From Clostridia bacterium (GTDB lineage: Bacteria; Bacillota; Clostridia; Oscillospirales; Acutalibacteraceae), in assembly GCA_017502965.1 (NCBI GenBank), contig JAFVTZ010000174.1, positions 1 to 26,055 of the forward strand: a DNA stretch of 26,055 bases. The letters are read 5' to 3'. The notes below the pieces were generated by a model. It was given only the letters and a program-made list of their open reading frames with translations, was not told the DNA's origin and did no database searches. Position 1 is the stretch's first letter; each line of letters opens with the position of its first letter. Made by a program: the position numbers and the translations under genes. Positions 17,381 through 26,055 of the stretch are shown in pieces.

Positions 17381-20155
17381 ATGAAAAAGCGAATATTGTC
17401 GGTTATGCTCGCTTTAATTGTATCTGTTTCTGTAATGAGCACCCCTGCTTTTGCACAGCAATCTGCTCAAAGCACTTCAGAACAGTCAACTGAAATTACC
17501 GCAAATCAAAACAGCAAGAATTCCTATGCCGATTATCAGTCGGAGAATACTGATAAAAAAGCAGGAGATGATGTCTGCTATGCTGTTTTGCCGCAGGATA
17601 AAATTTCAGGCGAAAGCAAAGACTTTAATTTTCAGATAAATATTAAAACCCCAGGATTATATAATCTTGAGGTTGAATACACCTGCCTTGAAGGCGGTAT
17701 TTCGGCAATCGAGCGAAAACTCCTTATAAATAACAGTCTGCTTTTTGAAGAACTTGAAGACATCAGTTTTGAACGCACCTTTGAAGACGAAACCGAAATC
17801 ACACAGGACAGTCTCGGAAATGACATAATCCCCTCTCAGATTGAAAAAAGTATATCGCAGACCAAGCGAATAAATGATATTTCGGGTTATTACAACAGAC
17901 CTTATGAATTTTATTTTGAAGCAGGCACTGTAAGTTTTTCCTTAATAGGCATCGTAGGAAATATGGAAATCACCTCAATAAAAGCAGTACCGCCTGAAAA
18001 ACTCCCCACTTACAGCGAAACAGAAAAGATTTATGAGCAAAAAGGCTACAAAGAAGCCTCAAAGCCTCTTGAAATCATACATACTGAGAATTCCTCTCTC
18101 AAATCTTCTTACACCTTAGTTCCCACAACCGACCGTTCTTCACCTATAACAAAACCTTATTCTGTATCAAAACTCAAACTGAATACTATCGGCGGTGACA
18201 GTTGGGCAACAACCGGAATGTGGCTTGAATGGAACATATCAGTTAAAGAAAGCGGACTTTACAGAATAAATTTCCACTACCGCCAGAATGTTGCAAAAGG
18301 TGTTACCGTTTTCAGAAAACTTTCTATTGACGGCGCAGTTCCTTTTGAAGAAGCCGCCGCTCTCCCCTTTGTTTACAACCGTTCTTGGAATATAGATGAA
18401 TACAATGATTACCTTTACTACCTTGAAGCGGGTGAACACACTTTAAGACTTGAATCTGTGCTTGGAGAAATGGGCGCGGTGCTGATGGAAAGTGAAGACT
18501 TTATGTATAGTCTCAACTCCCTCTACCGTGAAATTATTACCGTTACAGGCACATCTCCTGACATTTACCGCGACTATAAAATAGAAAAGCGAATTGACCG
18601 TCTGTCCGAAAGACTTTCAGGTCTTGCTGACAGCGCATACGCACTTATTAAAAAGATAAACGATATTTCAGGCGGAAAAAACAGTGTGTCTGTACTGCTT
18701 GAATCTTTTGCAGAACAACTCAAACAAATTGCAAAAGAACCGTCAGAAATCACCGAACAGTTAAGCGATTTTAAAAACAACATCATATCTCTCGGTGAAA
18801 CCATTTCTGAAATGCGCAAAACTCCGCTTGAACTTGATTATATTTACATAAGCGACCCGAAAAGTGAGTTGCCCAAAGCAAACGGCAGTTTCTGGCTTTC
18901 GGTAAAACACGAAATTTCCGCATTTTTCCTCTCTTTTATTGAGGATTACAGTTCTTTTGTGAGCGACAGCGAGGGCACAACCACCTCTATAGGAGTCTGG
19001 GTTTCAAGCGGACGCGAGCAAGCAAATATTATTAAAACACTTATAAATTCAAGTTTCACTTCTTCGGGAATTTCAGTAGACCTTAAACTTGTTCAGGGCG
19101 GTCTTTTGCAGGCAATGATAGCAGGAAACGGTCCTGATGTTGCCCTTAACCTCGGACAATCAGACCCTGTAAACTATGCACTTCGAAATGCGGTTTACGA
19201 CCTGACAAAATTCAGTGATTATATTTCTGTATCAAAGCGTTTTAATCAGGGTGCACTGACTCCGTTTACATTCAGCGGCGGTGTTTATGCTTTACCTGAA
19301 ACCGAAAGTTTTTATATGCTTTTCTACAGAAAAGATGTACTCAAAGACCTTAATATCACTCCCCCCGAGACTTGGGACGAACTTTACGGTATTCTGCCGA
19401 TACTCAGCCGTAACAATATGGAATTCGGACTGCAGTCTTCGCTTAATACTTTTGCTACCCTGCTTTATCAGAACGGCGGCGAGTTTTACCGCAGCGATGC
19501 TACGGCGAGTTCGCTTAATTCTCAGGTAGGACTTAATACATTTACACAGTGGACAGATTTTTATACATCCTATAAACTTTCTGTTTCATTCGATTTTGCA
19601 AACCGTTTCAGAACAGGTGAAATGCCAATGGCTATTGTTGATTACACCTCTTACAATACCCTCACTGCATTTGCACCGGAACTCAGAGGTTACTGGGATT
19701 TCTGCGAAATACCCGGAAACTTTGACCCTGAAACCGGAGAAATCAACCGCACCACCGTAAATTCGGTTTCAGGAGTTTCTATCCTTGCATCTTCAGAACA
19801 TAAGGACGAAGCCTGGGAATTCCTTAAATGGTGGGTTTCTGCAAATACCCAGACAAACTATGCCACAAAAATCGAGAGTGTTCTCGGAGAATCTTCCCGT
19901 CACGCTACTGCCAACCTTGAAGCAAGACAGAATATCGGTTGGTCGGCAGAGAGTCTTAAAAAACTCAACAATCAGGCAAACTGGGTTATAGGAATACCCG
20001 AAATTGCAGGCGGATATTACACTTCCCGCAATATCACAAATGCTTTCAACAGCGTTATCAACAAGGGAACAGTTCCAAACACTACACTTAATAACTATGT
20101 CGGCGTTATAAACCGAGAAATAGAATCCAAACGCAAAGAACTTGGAATAGACTGA
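17381..20155 (+). CDS. Solute-binding protein fused to N-terminal carbohydrate-binding-like modules
   Basis: 924 residues from ATG 17381, chosen because GAAAGAGGG lies just upstream and the signal peptide starts there; an in-frame upstream ATG at 17318 would put 21 residues before the signal. A Sec signal peptide (cleavage after AFA, residue 25) replaces the usual lipobox. Two beta-rich modules of CBM35-like appearance occupy about 66-207 and 243-375, each with a GLYxxxxxY-type core. A helical linker (about 380-515) leads to an SBP_bac_1 domain at about 531-924, with GNGPDVALN and an aromatic C-terminal half (EFLKWWVS). A canonical SBP is only about 400-450 residues, so the domain is complete and the N-terminal half is additional. 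It lies 18 bp before the first permease gene. How it stays at the membrane is unclear. It may bind polysaccharide and hand sugars to the permeases, by inference. Confidence 0.88.
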   Translation: MKKRILSVMLALIVSVSVMSTPAFAQQSAQSTSEQSTEITANQNSKNSYADYQSENTDKKAGDDVCYAVLPQDKISGESKDFNFQINIKTPGLYNLEVEYTCLEGGISAIERKLLINNSLLFEELEDISFERTFEDETEITQDSLGNDIIPSQIEKSISQTKRINDISGYYNRPYEFYFEAGTVSFSLIGIVGNMEITSIKAVPPEKLPTYSETEKIYEQKGYKEASKPLEIIHTENSSLKSSYTLVPTTDRSSPITKPYSVSKLKLNTIGGDSWATTGMWLEWNISVKESGLYRINFHYRQNVAKGVTVFRKLSIDGAVPFEEAAALPFVYNRSWNIDEYNDYLYYLEAGEHTLRLESVLGEMGAVLMESEDFMYSLNSLYREIITVTGTSPDIYRDYKIEKRIDRLSERLSGLADSAYALIKKINDISGGKNSVSVLLESFAEQLKQIAKEPSEITEQLSDFKNNIISLGETISEMRKTPLELDYIYISDPKSELPKANGSFWLSVKHEISAFFLSFIEDYSSFVSDSEGTTTSIGVWVSSGREQANIIKTLINSSFTSSGISVDLKLVQGGLLQAMIAGNGPDVALNLGQSDPVNYALRNAVYDLTKFSDYISVSKRFNQGALTPFTFSGGVYALPETESFYMLFYRKDVLKDLNITPPETWDELYGILPILSRNNMEFGLQSSLNTFATLLYQNGGEFYRSDATASSLNSQVGLNTFTQWTDFYTSYKLSVSFDFANRFRTGEMPMAIVDYTSYNTLTAFAPELRGYWDFCEIPGNFDPETGEINRTTVNSVSGVSILASSEHKDEAWEFLKWWVSANTQTNYATKIESVLGESSRHATANLEARQNIGWSAESLKKLNNQANWVIGIPEIAGGYYTSRNITNAFNSVINKGTVPNTTLNNYVGVINREIESKRKELGID

Positions 20156-20173
20156 TAGAAAGGCCGTGAAAAT

Positions 20174-21094
20174 ATGATTTCTGAAAAATTTAAAATACGA
20201 CTGAAAGAAACGGCGCATCAGGCTAAACGTGAGGGCGCAGGCTATCTGTTTATTGCCCCCTTTATGATTCTTTTCATTCTTTTCACAGTACTGCCTGTGC
20301 TGATTTCGGTTGTTCTGAGTTTTACTTATTACAATGTGCTTGAAGCCCCGAGTTTTATAGGTTGGGAAAACTACACCCGCCTTATTTTGAACGACGATGT
20401 TTTTCTGCAAGCCGTTAAAAACACCTTTGTTTATGCCTGCATAACAGGACCTGTGGGATACTTTGCAAGTTTTATTCTGGCCTGGCTTCTTTGCGAAATG
20501 GGACCTACTATAAGGTCTATTCTCGTATTCATTTTTTACATACCCTCAATGTCATCAAGTATGTATGTTATCTGGTCATACCTTTTCAGCAGCGACTCTT
20601 ACGGTTTTATAAACTCAATGCTGCTGAAAGTCGGCATAATAAATTCGCCGATACTCTGGCTTCAGAACTCAAAATACATACTTGCAATCATTATTCTTGC
20701 ATCTTTATGGATGTCACTCGGAACATCATTCCTCACCTTTGTTGCAGGTATTCAGAGTTTCGACAAAACCTTGCTTGAAGCAGGCGCTGTTGACGGTATA
20801 CGCAACCGTTTTCAGGAACTCTGGTATATCACCCTGCCCACTATGCGTCCTCAACTTATGTTCACAGCGGTAATCACTATAGCACAGGCTTTTTCGGTAT
20901 CGGATATAGCAATGAACCTTGCAGGTCTTCCCTCTGTAGAATATGCAGGTCACACAATAGTTACCCATCTTCTTGACTACGGTAACATCCGTTTTGAAAT
21001 GGGTTACGCCTGCTCTATTGCATCGGTTCTGTTTGTTATAATGATAACTGCCAATAAGTTAATAACTATGTTTATTAGGAGAATAGGTAAATGA
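20174..21094 (+). CDS. Sugar ABC transporter permease, MalF/UgpA type
   Basis: 306 residues with about six hydrophobic membrane segments. The conserved cytoplasmic EAA loop at about 202-228 reads EAGAVDG...ITLPTMRP, the site that docks the ATPase. ATG 20174 has GAAAGG upstream. The length and the N-terminal GYLFIAPFMILF segment are typical of CUT1 permeases. It overlaps the next permease gene by four bases (ATGA), so the pair is translationally coupled and presumably forms a heterodimeric channel. Confidence 0.95.
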   Translation: MISEKFKIRLKETAHQAKREGAGYLFIAPFMILFILFTVLPVLISVVLSFTYYNVLEAPSFIGWENYTRLILNDDVFLQAVKNTFVYACITGPVGYFASFILAWLLCEMGPTIRSILVFIFYIPSMSSSMYVIWSYLFSSDSYGFINSMLLKVGIINSPILWLQNSKYILAIIILASLWMSLGTSFLTFVAGIQSFDKTLLEAGAVDGIRNRFQELWYITLPTMRPQLMFTAVITIAQAFSVSDIAMNLAGLPSVEYAGHTIVTHLLDYGNIRFEMGYACSIASVLFVIMITANKLITMFIRRIGK

Positions 21095-21966
21095 AACTGA
21101 ATATTTTAAAGCGGTATCACCGAAAAAAACTCAACCGCTCAAGGGCAATGACCTTTTTCATTTATCTGGTACTTCTGCTCATTGCCTGCTTTATGAGTTT
21201 TCCTATGGTTTATGCGGTTTCAAACTCGCTTAAACCTATTGAGGAACTTTTCCTCTTTCCCCCTCGCATTTTTGTTATCAATCCAACTTTTGATAACTAT
21301 CTTGACCTTTTTGACATTATTTCAAACTCGTGGGTACCTTTTTCCCGTTATCTTTTCAATACAGTTCTTATCACAGTTATGGGTACACTCGGTCAGGTTT
21401 TCATTTCATCCCTTGCGGCTTACGGACTTGCGAAATTCAAGTTCCCCGGTGTTCAGTTCTGCTTTAACCTTATAGTGTTCTCGCTTATGTTCACCTCTAC
21501 CGTTACCGCAATTCCGAGTTACATAATAATTTCAAAACTCGGCTGGATAGACTCTTATTTACCCCTTATAGTCCCCTTTTTCCAGTCGTCACTCGGACTG
21601 TATCTTCTGAAACAGTTTATGGAATCCTCTGTACCCGATTCTCTCATAGAAGCCGCCCGAATTGACGGTGCTTCCCATTTCAGAATCTATTTCAGGATAG
21701 TTATGCCGCTTGTAAAACCCGCATGGCTTACCCTTATAATTCTCTGTGTGCAGAGTCTCTGGAACTCAACAGGCGGTGTTTATATCTACAGCGAGGAATT
21801 AAAACCTTTGCCTGTAGCCCTCAGCCAGCTTGCAACAGGCACTATTTCCCGAAGCGGAGTGAGTGCGGCAGTTTCGGTGGTTATGCTGGTAGTTCCCGTA
21901 GTTGTTTTCCTGCTTTCTCAGCGTCAGGTGCTTGAAACAATGGCAACCTCGGGTATGAAAGATTAG
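21091..21966 (+). CDS. Sugar ABC transporter permease, MalG/UgpE type
   Basis: 291 residues, about six membrane segments, with the EAA loop at 187 onward (EAARIDGASHFRIYFRIVMP). The N-terminal MSFPMVYAVSNSLKP and the C-terminal GMKD ending are typical of the MalG branch. ATG 21091 overlaps the preceding stop codon and has AGGAG at 21077-21081. It is the partner of the preceding permease. A dedicated ATP-binding subunit is missing, as is usual for CUT1 systems that borrow an MsmK-like ATPase. Confidence 0.95.
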   Translation: MKLNILKRYHRKKLNRSRAMTFFIYLVLLLIACFMSFPMVYAVSNSLKPIEELFLFPPRIFVINPTFDNYLDLFDIISNSWVPFSRYLFNTVLITVMGTLGQVFISSLAAYGLAKFKFPGVQFCFNLIVFSLMFTSTVTAIPSYIIISKLGWIDSYLPLIVPFFQSSLGLYLLKQFMESSVPDSLIEAARIDGASHFRIYFRIVMPLVKPAWLTLIILCVQSLWNSTGGVYIYSEELKPLPVALSQLATGTISRSGVSAAVSVVMLVVPVVVFLLSQRQVLETMATSGMKD

Positions 21967-21976
21967 GGTGATAAAT

Positions 21977-24067
21977 ATGAAAAAGATTAAAAAACTTATA
22001 TGTTTTATCGTTTCGGCGATTATGCTTTTCTCTATCACCGCTTATGCCGAAACCTACCCCTCCTATAACTATCTTGCAAACGGCGAGATAACTTCTGTTC
22101 CTCAGCCTTTTGCCGTAGACGAAATTCTTTATGCCGAAAATTTCGGTGCGCTTTCTTTTGCAGGCGCAAAAGATATTTTCTGCGACAAGGACGGCAATAT
22201 ATATGTTGCCGACACTGAAAATGACAGTATAGCCGTACTTAAAAATGACGGCTCAACCGAAATAATTAAAGGTTTTACTTTAAACGGAAAAACTCAGACA
22301 TTTAATTCCCCGAGAGGAATTTGTGTTATGAACTCAAAACTCTATGTCTGCGATTATGAAAACCACAGAATTGCAATCATAGATTTAAAAACCCGTGAGG
22401 GCAGAGTTATAGAAAATGTTGTTTCCAAGATTTTGGACGAAGATTTTTCCTTTAACCCAAAGGGAGTTGCGGTTGATGAATATGACCGTGTTTACTGTGT
22501 TTCTGACGGACAGTATAACGGACTTATGGTGTTCGAAAAAGACGGCAGTTTCAGCGGATTTGTGGGAGCAAACAAAACATCTCCCAGTATCATAGACATT
22601 ATCTGGCGCAAACTTTCCACAAAGGCTCAGAAAGCACAGCAAAGTATCTCAATTCCTACAGAGTTTTCCTCTGTTACAATTGATAAGAAAAACTTTGTTT
22701 ACACTACAACCTCAACGGTTGATACATATAACCCCGAAGAATCAGAGCCTGTCAGAAAACAGAGCCCCGGCGGAGATAATATACTCAAACATTCTGCCGA
22801 CCTTTACCCCATAGGCGATATAGACTATTCTTACGATTCTGATGCTTTTTCGGGACCATCGCGTTTTTGCGATATTGCCGTCTGGGATAATATGATGTAC
22901 AGTGTTCTGGACCAGACAAGAAACCGCATTTTCACTTACGATTCAAACGGAAGTCTGCTTTTTGTTTTCGGAAGTTTCGGTGAAAACGAGGGTTATTTCC
23001 GCCAGCCTGTAGCACTTACTCTGAACAAAAACCGCCTTTATGTTCTCGACTCCAAAACAGGGGCTATAACGGTTCTTTCGCCGACAAATTATGCCGACAA
23101 ACTTATAACCGCTGTTGATTACACCTCAGAGGGAGATTACAACAGTGCACTGTCCGCCTGGTCAAATGTGCTTGAATATAACACCAACAATGAACTCGCC
23201 TACCTCAATATTTCCACCATTCTTCTCAATCAGGGTGACTATGAGGGTGCTATGGTATATGCAAAACAGGCAAACAACCAAAAGGCTTATTCAGAGGCCT
23301 TTGCTCAGGTGCGCTCAAAATTCATAGGCGAAAATATCGGCGCAATCATAATCGGTGCTATATTTGCAATAATAACCATTTTTATTCTTTATAAACTCGG
23401 CTGTAAATTCAAGGTTTTAACCCGACTTAAAAACCGCTCGAAAACCGTTGCCGCTCTCGATTACGGAAGATACATTTTATATGCTCCGTTTGACGGATTC
23501 TGGGAGCAAAAACGGGAAAAACGGGGAAATATTGCTTCGGGAATAGTTATAATGGTTTTCCTTTTCCTTAGTTTCTCTCTTGCAAGCGCATTTACGGGAT
23601 TCAGTTTCACAACCCCGAAAGACGAACTTACAGAGTTTAACCTTTTACTGGAAATCGCAAAAACAGTTCTGCCAATAGGACTCTGGTGCATTTCAAACTG
23701 GTGTATCACAGCGCTCATAGAAGGAAGCGGAAATCTTAAAGAAATATTTATTTCGACCTGTTTTGCGCTTATTCCTTACACAGTTGCAAGCCTTATTTCA
23801 ACCCTTTTAAGCCATTTCCTCACCCTTGACGAGAAACAGGTGCTCACAATTATCGTGGTTATAGGTCTTGCCTATTCTGCTTTGCTGATAATTGCCGCAA
23901 CCTGCTCGGTTCACGATTGCTCTATGGGTAAAGCGCTTGTAACCATACTGCTAACCGTTATCGGAATGGTGATTATAGTATTTATTTCGGTACTTTTCTT
24001 TAATCTTTTAAATAAATTCTTTGATTTTGCAATCAGCATTTATAACGAACTACGACTCAGAACATAA
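21977..24067 (+). CDS. Exported beta-propeller/TPR protein with C-terminal YIP1-like membrane domain
   Basis: 696 residues from ATG 21977, with AGGG eight bases upstream; a GTG at 21968 in the same frame lies inside that site. A signal peptide (MKKIKKLICFIVSAIMLF, then AYA) precedes an NHL-type propeller (about 45-378) with repeated blades such as DKDGNIYVADTENDSIAVL. Two TPR-like helices pairs follow at about 380-448 (EGDYNSALSAWSNVLEY, QGDYEGAMVYAKQA). A transmembrane helix (454-475) then leads to a polytopic domain (about 500-696) with DYGRYILYAPFDGFWEQKREKRG before about five hydrophobic segments, which resembles bacterial YIP1-family proteins. The propeller and TPR should be outside and the rest in the membrane. 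Its position directly after the permeases suggests a transporter accessory role; the mechanism is unknown. Confidence 0.82.
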   Translation: MKKIKKLICFIVSAIMLFSITAYAETYPSYNYLANGEITSVPQPFAVDEILYAENFGALSFAGAKDIFCDKDGNIYVADTENDSIAVLKNDGSTEIIKGFTLNGKTQTFNSPRGICVMNSKLYVCDYENHRIAIIDLKTREGRVIENVVSKILDEDFSFNPKGVAVDEYDRVYCVSDGQYNGLMVFEKDGSFSGFVGANKTSPSIIDIIWRKLSTKAQKAQQSISIPTEFSSVTIDKKNFVYTTTSTVDTYNPEESEPVRKQSPGGDNILKHSADLYPIGDIDYSYDSDAFSGPSRFCDIAVWDNMMYSVLDQTRNRIFTYDSNGSLLFVFGSFGENEGYFRQPVALTLNKNRLYVLDSKTGAITVLSPTNYADKLITAVDYTSEGDYNSALSAWSNVLEYNTNNELAYLNISTILLNQGDYEGAMVYAKQANNQKAYSEAFAQVRSKFIGENIGAIIIGAIFAIITIFILYKLGCKFKVLTRLKNRSKTVAALDYGRYILYAPFDGFWEQKREKRGNIASGIVIMVFLFLSFSLASAFTGFSFTTPKDELTEFNLLLEIAKTVLPIGLWCISNWCITALIEGSGNLKEIFISTCFALIPYTVASLISTLLSHFLTLDEKQVLTIIVVIGLAYSALLIIAATCSVHDCSMGKALVTILLTVIGMVIIVFISVLFFNLLNKFFDFAISIYNELRLRT

Positions 24068-24070
24068 ATT

Positions 24071-24078
24071 GGGAGGTG
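24071..24078 (+). promoter_or_regulatory. Strong ribosome binding site of the DUF5696-like gene
   Basis: GGGAGGTG, six bases before ATG 24085 and three bases past the TAA of the propeller/TPR/YIP1 gene. It supports this start and an operon arrangement. Confidence 0.75.
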
Positions 24079-24084
24079 CGATAA

Positions 24085-26055
24085 ATGAAAACTAAATTTT
24101 TAGCCATTTTTTCGGCGGTTTGTATTATCGCAACCGCCCTTTCAGGCATAGAAACCTTTGCCGAAGAAAATATTTCTGTGGCACAGACCGATAATTTCTA
24201 TACAATGGCTGATGAAAATTTCGAATTCACCCTTTCGGGTGAAAACGGATGCTTTTCAGTTAAAGACAAAACCACAGGCAATATCTACCGCTCAAACCCT
24301 GAAAACACAGACCCGTCACTTTTGCCCGAATCCCTTTATTCACAACTGACAGTTGAATATTTCAGCGGTTCTAATCAGATATTCACCTTTAACAGTTACG
24401 AACATTCATCAAAACTCGGGAATATGAGTGTCACCGCTAAAGACGGCAAAATCGCTGTTAAATATATTCTCGGCAAAGTAACTATTGACCGCACAGTTAT
24501 CCCCAACTGCTACACCGAAAAAGATTTCAAGAAATTTCTCAGCACAAACGGGATAGACAAAAAACTCGCAGAGTCGATATATGACCTTGCCGATAAAGAA
24601 CATTACGATTATGAGGGTTTGCTCGAAAAATATCCGTTACTTAAAAAGCAGGACCTTTATGTTCTTGACGAATATGCTCCCGATTACAAGATAGAAAAAC
24701 TTTACTATCAGATGAAAGATGCGGGATTTAACTATGAGCAACTCGAAGAACATAACGAAAAATACGGTCTTGAAACCGCAGAAAACAAAAATGTTCAGAT
24801 AACCCTTACTGTTAATTACGAACTTGCAGATAGCGGCTTTAAAGCAACGGTTGACTGTGATAAAATCTCGGTTGACGGAGATGTAACACTTACTGCAATA
24901 TATCTGCTTCCCTACTGGGAAGCGGCTTTCACCACCGAAAAGGGATATATGCTCTTGCCAGACGGCAGCGGAGCGCTTATAGATTTCGGGGACTCAAACC
25001 TCAATCTGAGCGATGTTGCAATCCCGCTTTACGGTAATGACGAAGCTATAACCTCAAAGCAGAAAACCGAATATTCACAGCGCGCAACCATGCCCTTTTT
25101 CGGAATTGCAAAAGAACAGAAAGGCACCTTCGCAGTTATAGAAAAAGGCGATGCTCTGGCTACTGTTTACAGCACTCTTGGTGGACGTACAGTTCCTGTC
25201 AGCACAACCTACTGCGGATTTACACTTCGCCCTTACGAAATGATAACCCTGCAATCGGTTTCAACCAGCACATCCTATAATATCTACAGTTCAGAACAGT
25301 ATGACGGCGAAATTTCGGTCCTCTATATGCTTTTATCGGCAAACGATTCGAACTATTCGCGTATGGCGGCGATTTATCGCAATTACCTGAGCGAAAAAGG
25401 ATTTCTTAGTAAAAATCAGAATTCAGGTTATCCACTTTCGATAGAATTTTTGGGTGCTATAGGTAAACGCAAAAATTTCCTCGGAATACCTTATACCCAG
25501 ACTTATGCACTCACCACTTTTGACGATGCACTTTCGGTTATAAACCGCCTGAAAACAGGCTCATCCGAAGAAATAACCGTTAAATACACAGGTTGGTGCA
25601 ACGGGGGACTTGTTCAGAAATATGCCGATAAAATCTCCCTTGTTTCAAAACTTGGTTCTAAAAAAGAATTTGAAAGTTTTAACAATACACTTGAGGGCTG
25701 GGATATCACCTGTTATTACGGCATTAAACTCCAGCAGATAAACCACAAACTCATAAATTCGCGTGTAAACATTCTCGATAAAGGAGTTAAATGTCTTTAT
25801 AACGATGTAGCATCTAAATCTATTTTTAATCTGGCTACTATGCAGCCTATGACCGAAAAAACTTTTGAGACTAACCAGAACGAGCCTCAGAGTTATCTCT
25901 TATCACCTAAACATCTGTCTTCTTTGACCAAAAAGGCAAATAACGGATTTGAAAACTTAGGAGCACAGTACACCTCTTTTGACGATTTGGGCTCACTTCT
26001 TTATTCGGATTTCTCCAAAAAGAATTATACCGACCGCCAGAAAAGTCTTGAAAAA
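24085..26055 (+). CDS. DUF5696-like exported protein (3' end outside window)
   Basis: 657 codons are open from ATG 24085 to the window edge. A Sec signal peptide (MKTKFLAIFSAVCIIATALSG, cleavage near TFAE) precedes a beta-rich region that opens with FEFTLSGENGCFSVKDKTTG and contains LLPDGSGALIDF (290-301), PLYGNDE and MPFFGIAKEQKGTFAVIE. This pattern matches what I recall of DUF5696 proteins, which are exported, about 800-950 residues long and often near sugar ABC transporters; the remaining C-terminus would be outside. From about residue 450 the sequence could belong to a barrel-like domain, but no catalytic residues can be named. It follows the propeller/TPR/YIP1 gene by 17 bp. Assignment is by recollected pattern, without alignment. 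Confidence 0.7.
   Translation, partial: MKTKFLAIFSAVCIIATALSGIETFAEENISVAQTDNFYTMADENFEFTLSGENGCFSVKDKTTGNIYRSNPENTDPSLLPESLYSQLTVEYFSGSNQIFTFNSYEHSSKLGNMSVTAKDGKIAVKYILGKVTIDRTVIPNCYTEKDFKKFLSTNGIDKKLAESIYDLADKEHYDYEGLLEKYPLLKKQDLYVLDEYAPDYKIEKLYYQMKDAGFNYEQLEEHNEKYGLETAENKNVQITLTVNYELADSGFKATVDCDKISVDGDVTLTAIYLLPYWEAAFTTEKGYMLLPDGSGALIDFGDSNLNLSDVAIPLYGNDEAITSKQKTEYSQRATMPFFGIAKEQKGTFAVIEKGDALATVYSTLGGRTVPVSTTYCGFTLRPYEMITLQSVSTSTSYNIYSSEQYDGEISVLYMLLSANDSNYSRMAAIYRNYLSEKGFLSKNQNSGYPLSIEFLGAIGKRKNFLGIPYTQTYALTTFDDALSVINRLKTGSSEEITVKYTGWCNGGLVQKYADKISLVSKLGSKKEFESFNNTLEGWDITCYYGIKLQQINHKLINSRVNILDKGVKCLYNDVASKSIFNLATMQPMTEKTFETNQNEPQSYLLSPKHLSSLTKKANNGFENLGAQYTSFDDLGSLLYSDFSKKNYTDRQKSLEK

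Noticed and set aside
19793..20410. 205-codon minus-strand open frame across the SBP-permease junction
   Set aside because: It overlaps the conserved C-terminus of the SBP domain and the permease start, and its translation has no recognisable features.

Overview
The window looks like part of a carbohydrate-uptake and glycan-processing locus from a low-GC, Gram-positive anaerobe, most likely a gut or rumen Clostridia (Oscillospirales-like) member. The evidence is AT-rich third positions, strong AGGAG-type ribosome binding sites, two lipoprotein signal peptides, several Sec signal peptides of the MKKRILS type, a type I dockerin, Big_2 domains, a YesN-type response regulator and MalFG-type permeases. 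No rRNA, tRNA, CRISPR array, transposase or phage gene was seen. The taxonomic guess is inference only.

Two divergent, tightly packed gene sets leave a 197-bp control region (17184-17380). The left set runs on the minus strand: a 1637-residue membrane-anchored Big_2 repeat protein; a YesN/AraC response regulator overlapping it by a GTGA junction; a solute-binding lipoprotein; a large lipoprotein resembling a glycoside hydrolase; a three-module secreted protein ending in a dockerin; and a secreted LamG-metallophosphoesterase that leaves the window at position 1. The right set runs on the plus strand: an unusual solute-binding protein fused to two N-terminal carbohydrate-binding-like modules; two ABC permeases; a beta-propeller/TPR/YIP1-like membrane protein; and a DUF5696-like exported protein cut by the window end.

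The likely logic is surface capture and trimming of a complex, possibly phosphate-decorated, glycan by the left-hand proteins, import through the right-hand permeases, and control by the response regulator. No histidine kinase and no transporter ATPase lie in the window, so both must come from elsewhere. There are two solute-binding proteins for a single permease pair.

The most unusual points are: the last two left-set genes are tandem paralogues differing by a roughly 520-residue LamG-phosphoesterase cassette placed at a module boundary; the SBP fusion sits with the propeller/TPR/YIP1 and DUF5696-like genes; the Big_2 protein carries five diverged copies of an apparently unnamed module; a perfect inverted repeat in the divergent region puts an extended -10 motif on each strand; and a palindromic element with two mutually exclusive hairpins lies just before the phosphoesterase ribosome binding site. 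Apart from the 197-bp control region, no gene-free stretch exceeds about 110 bp.
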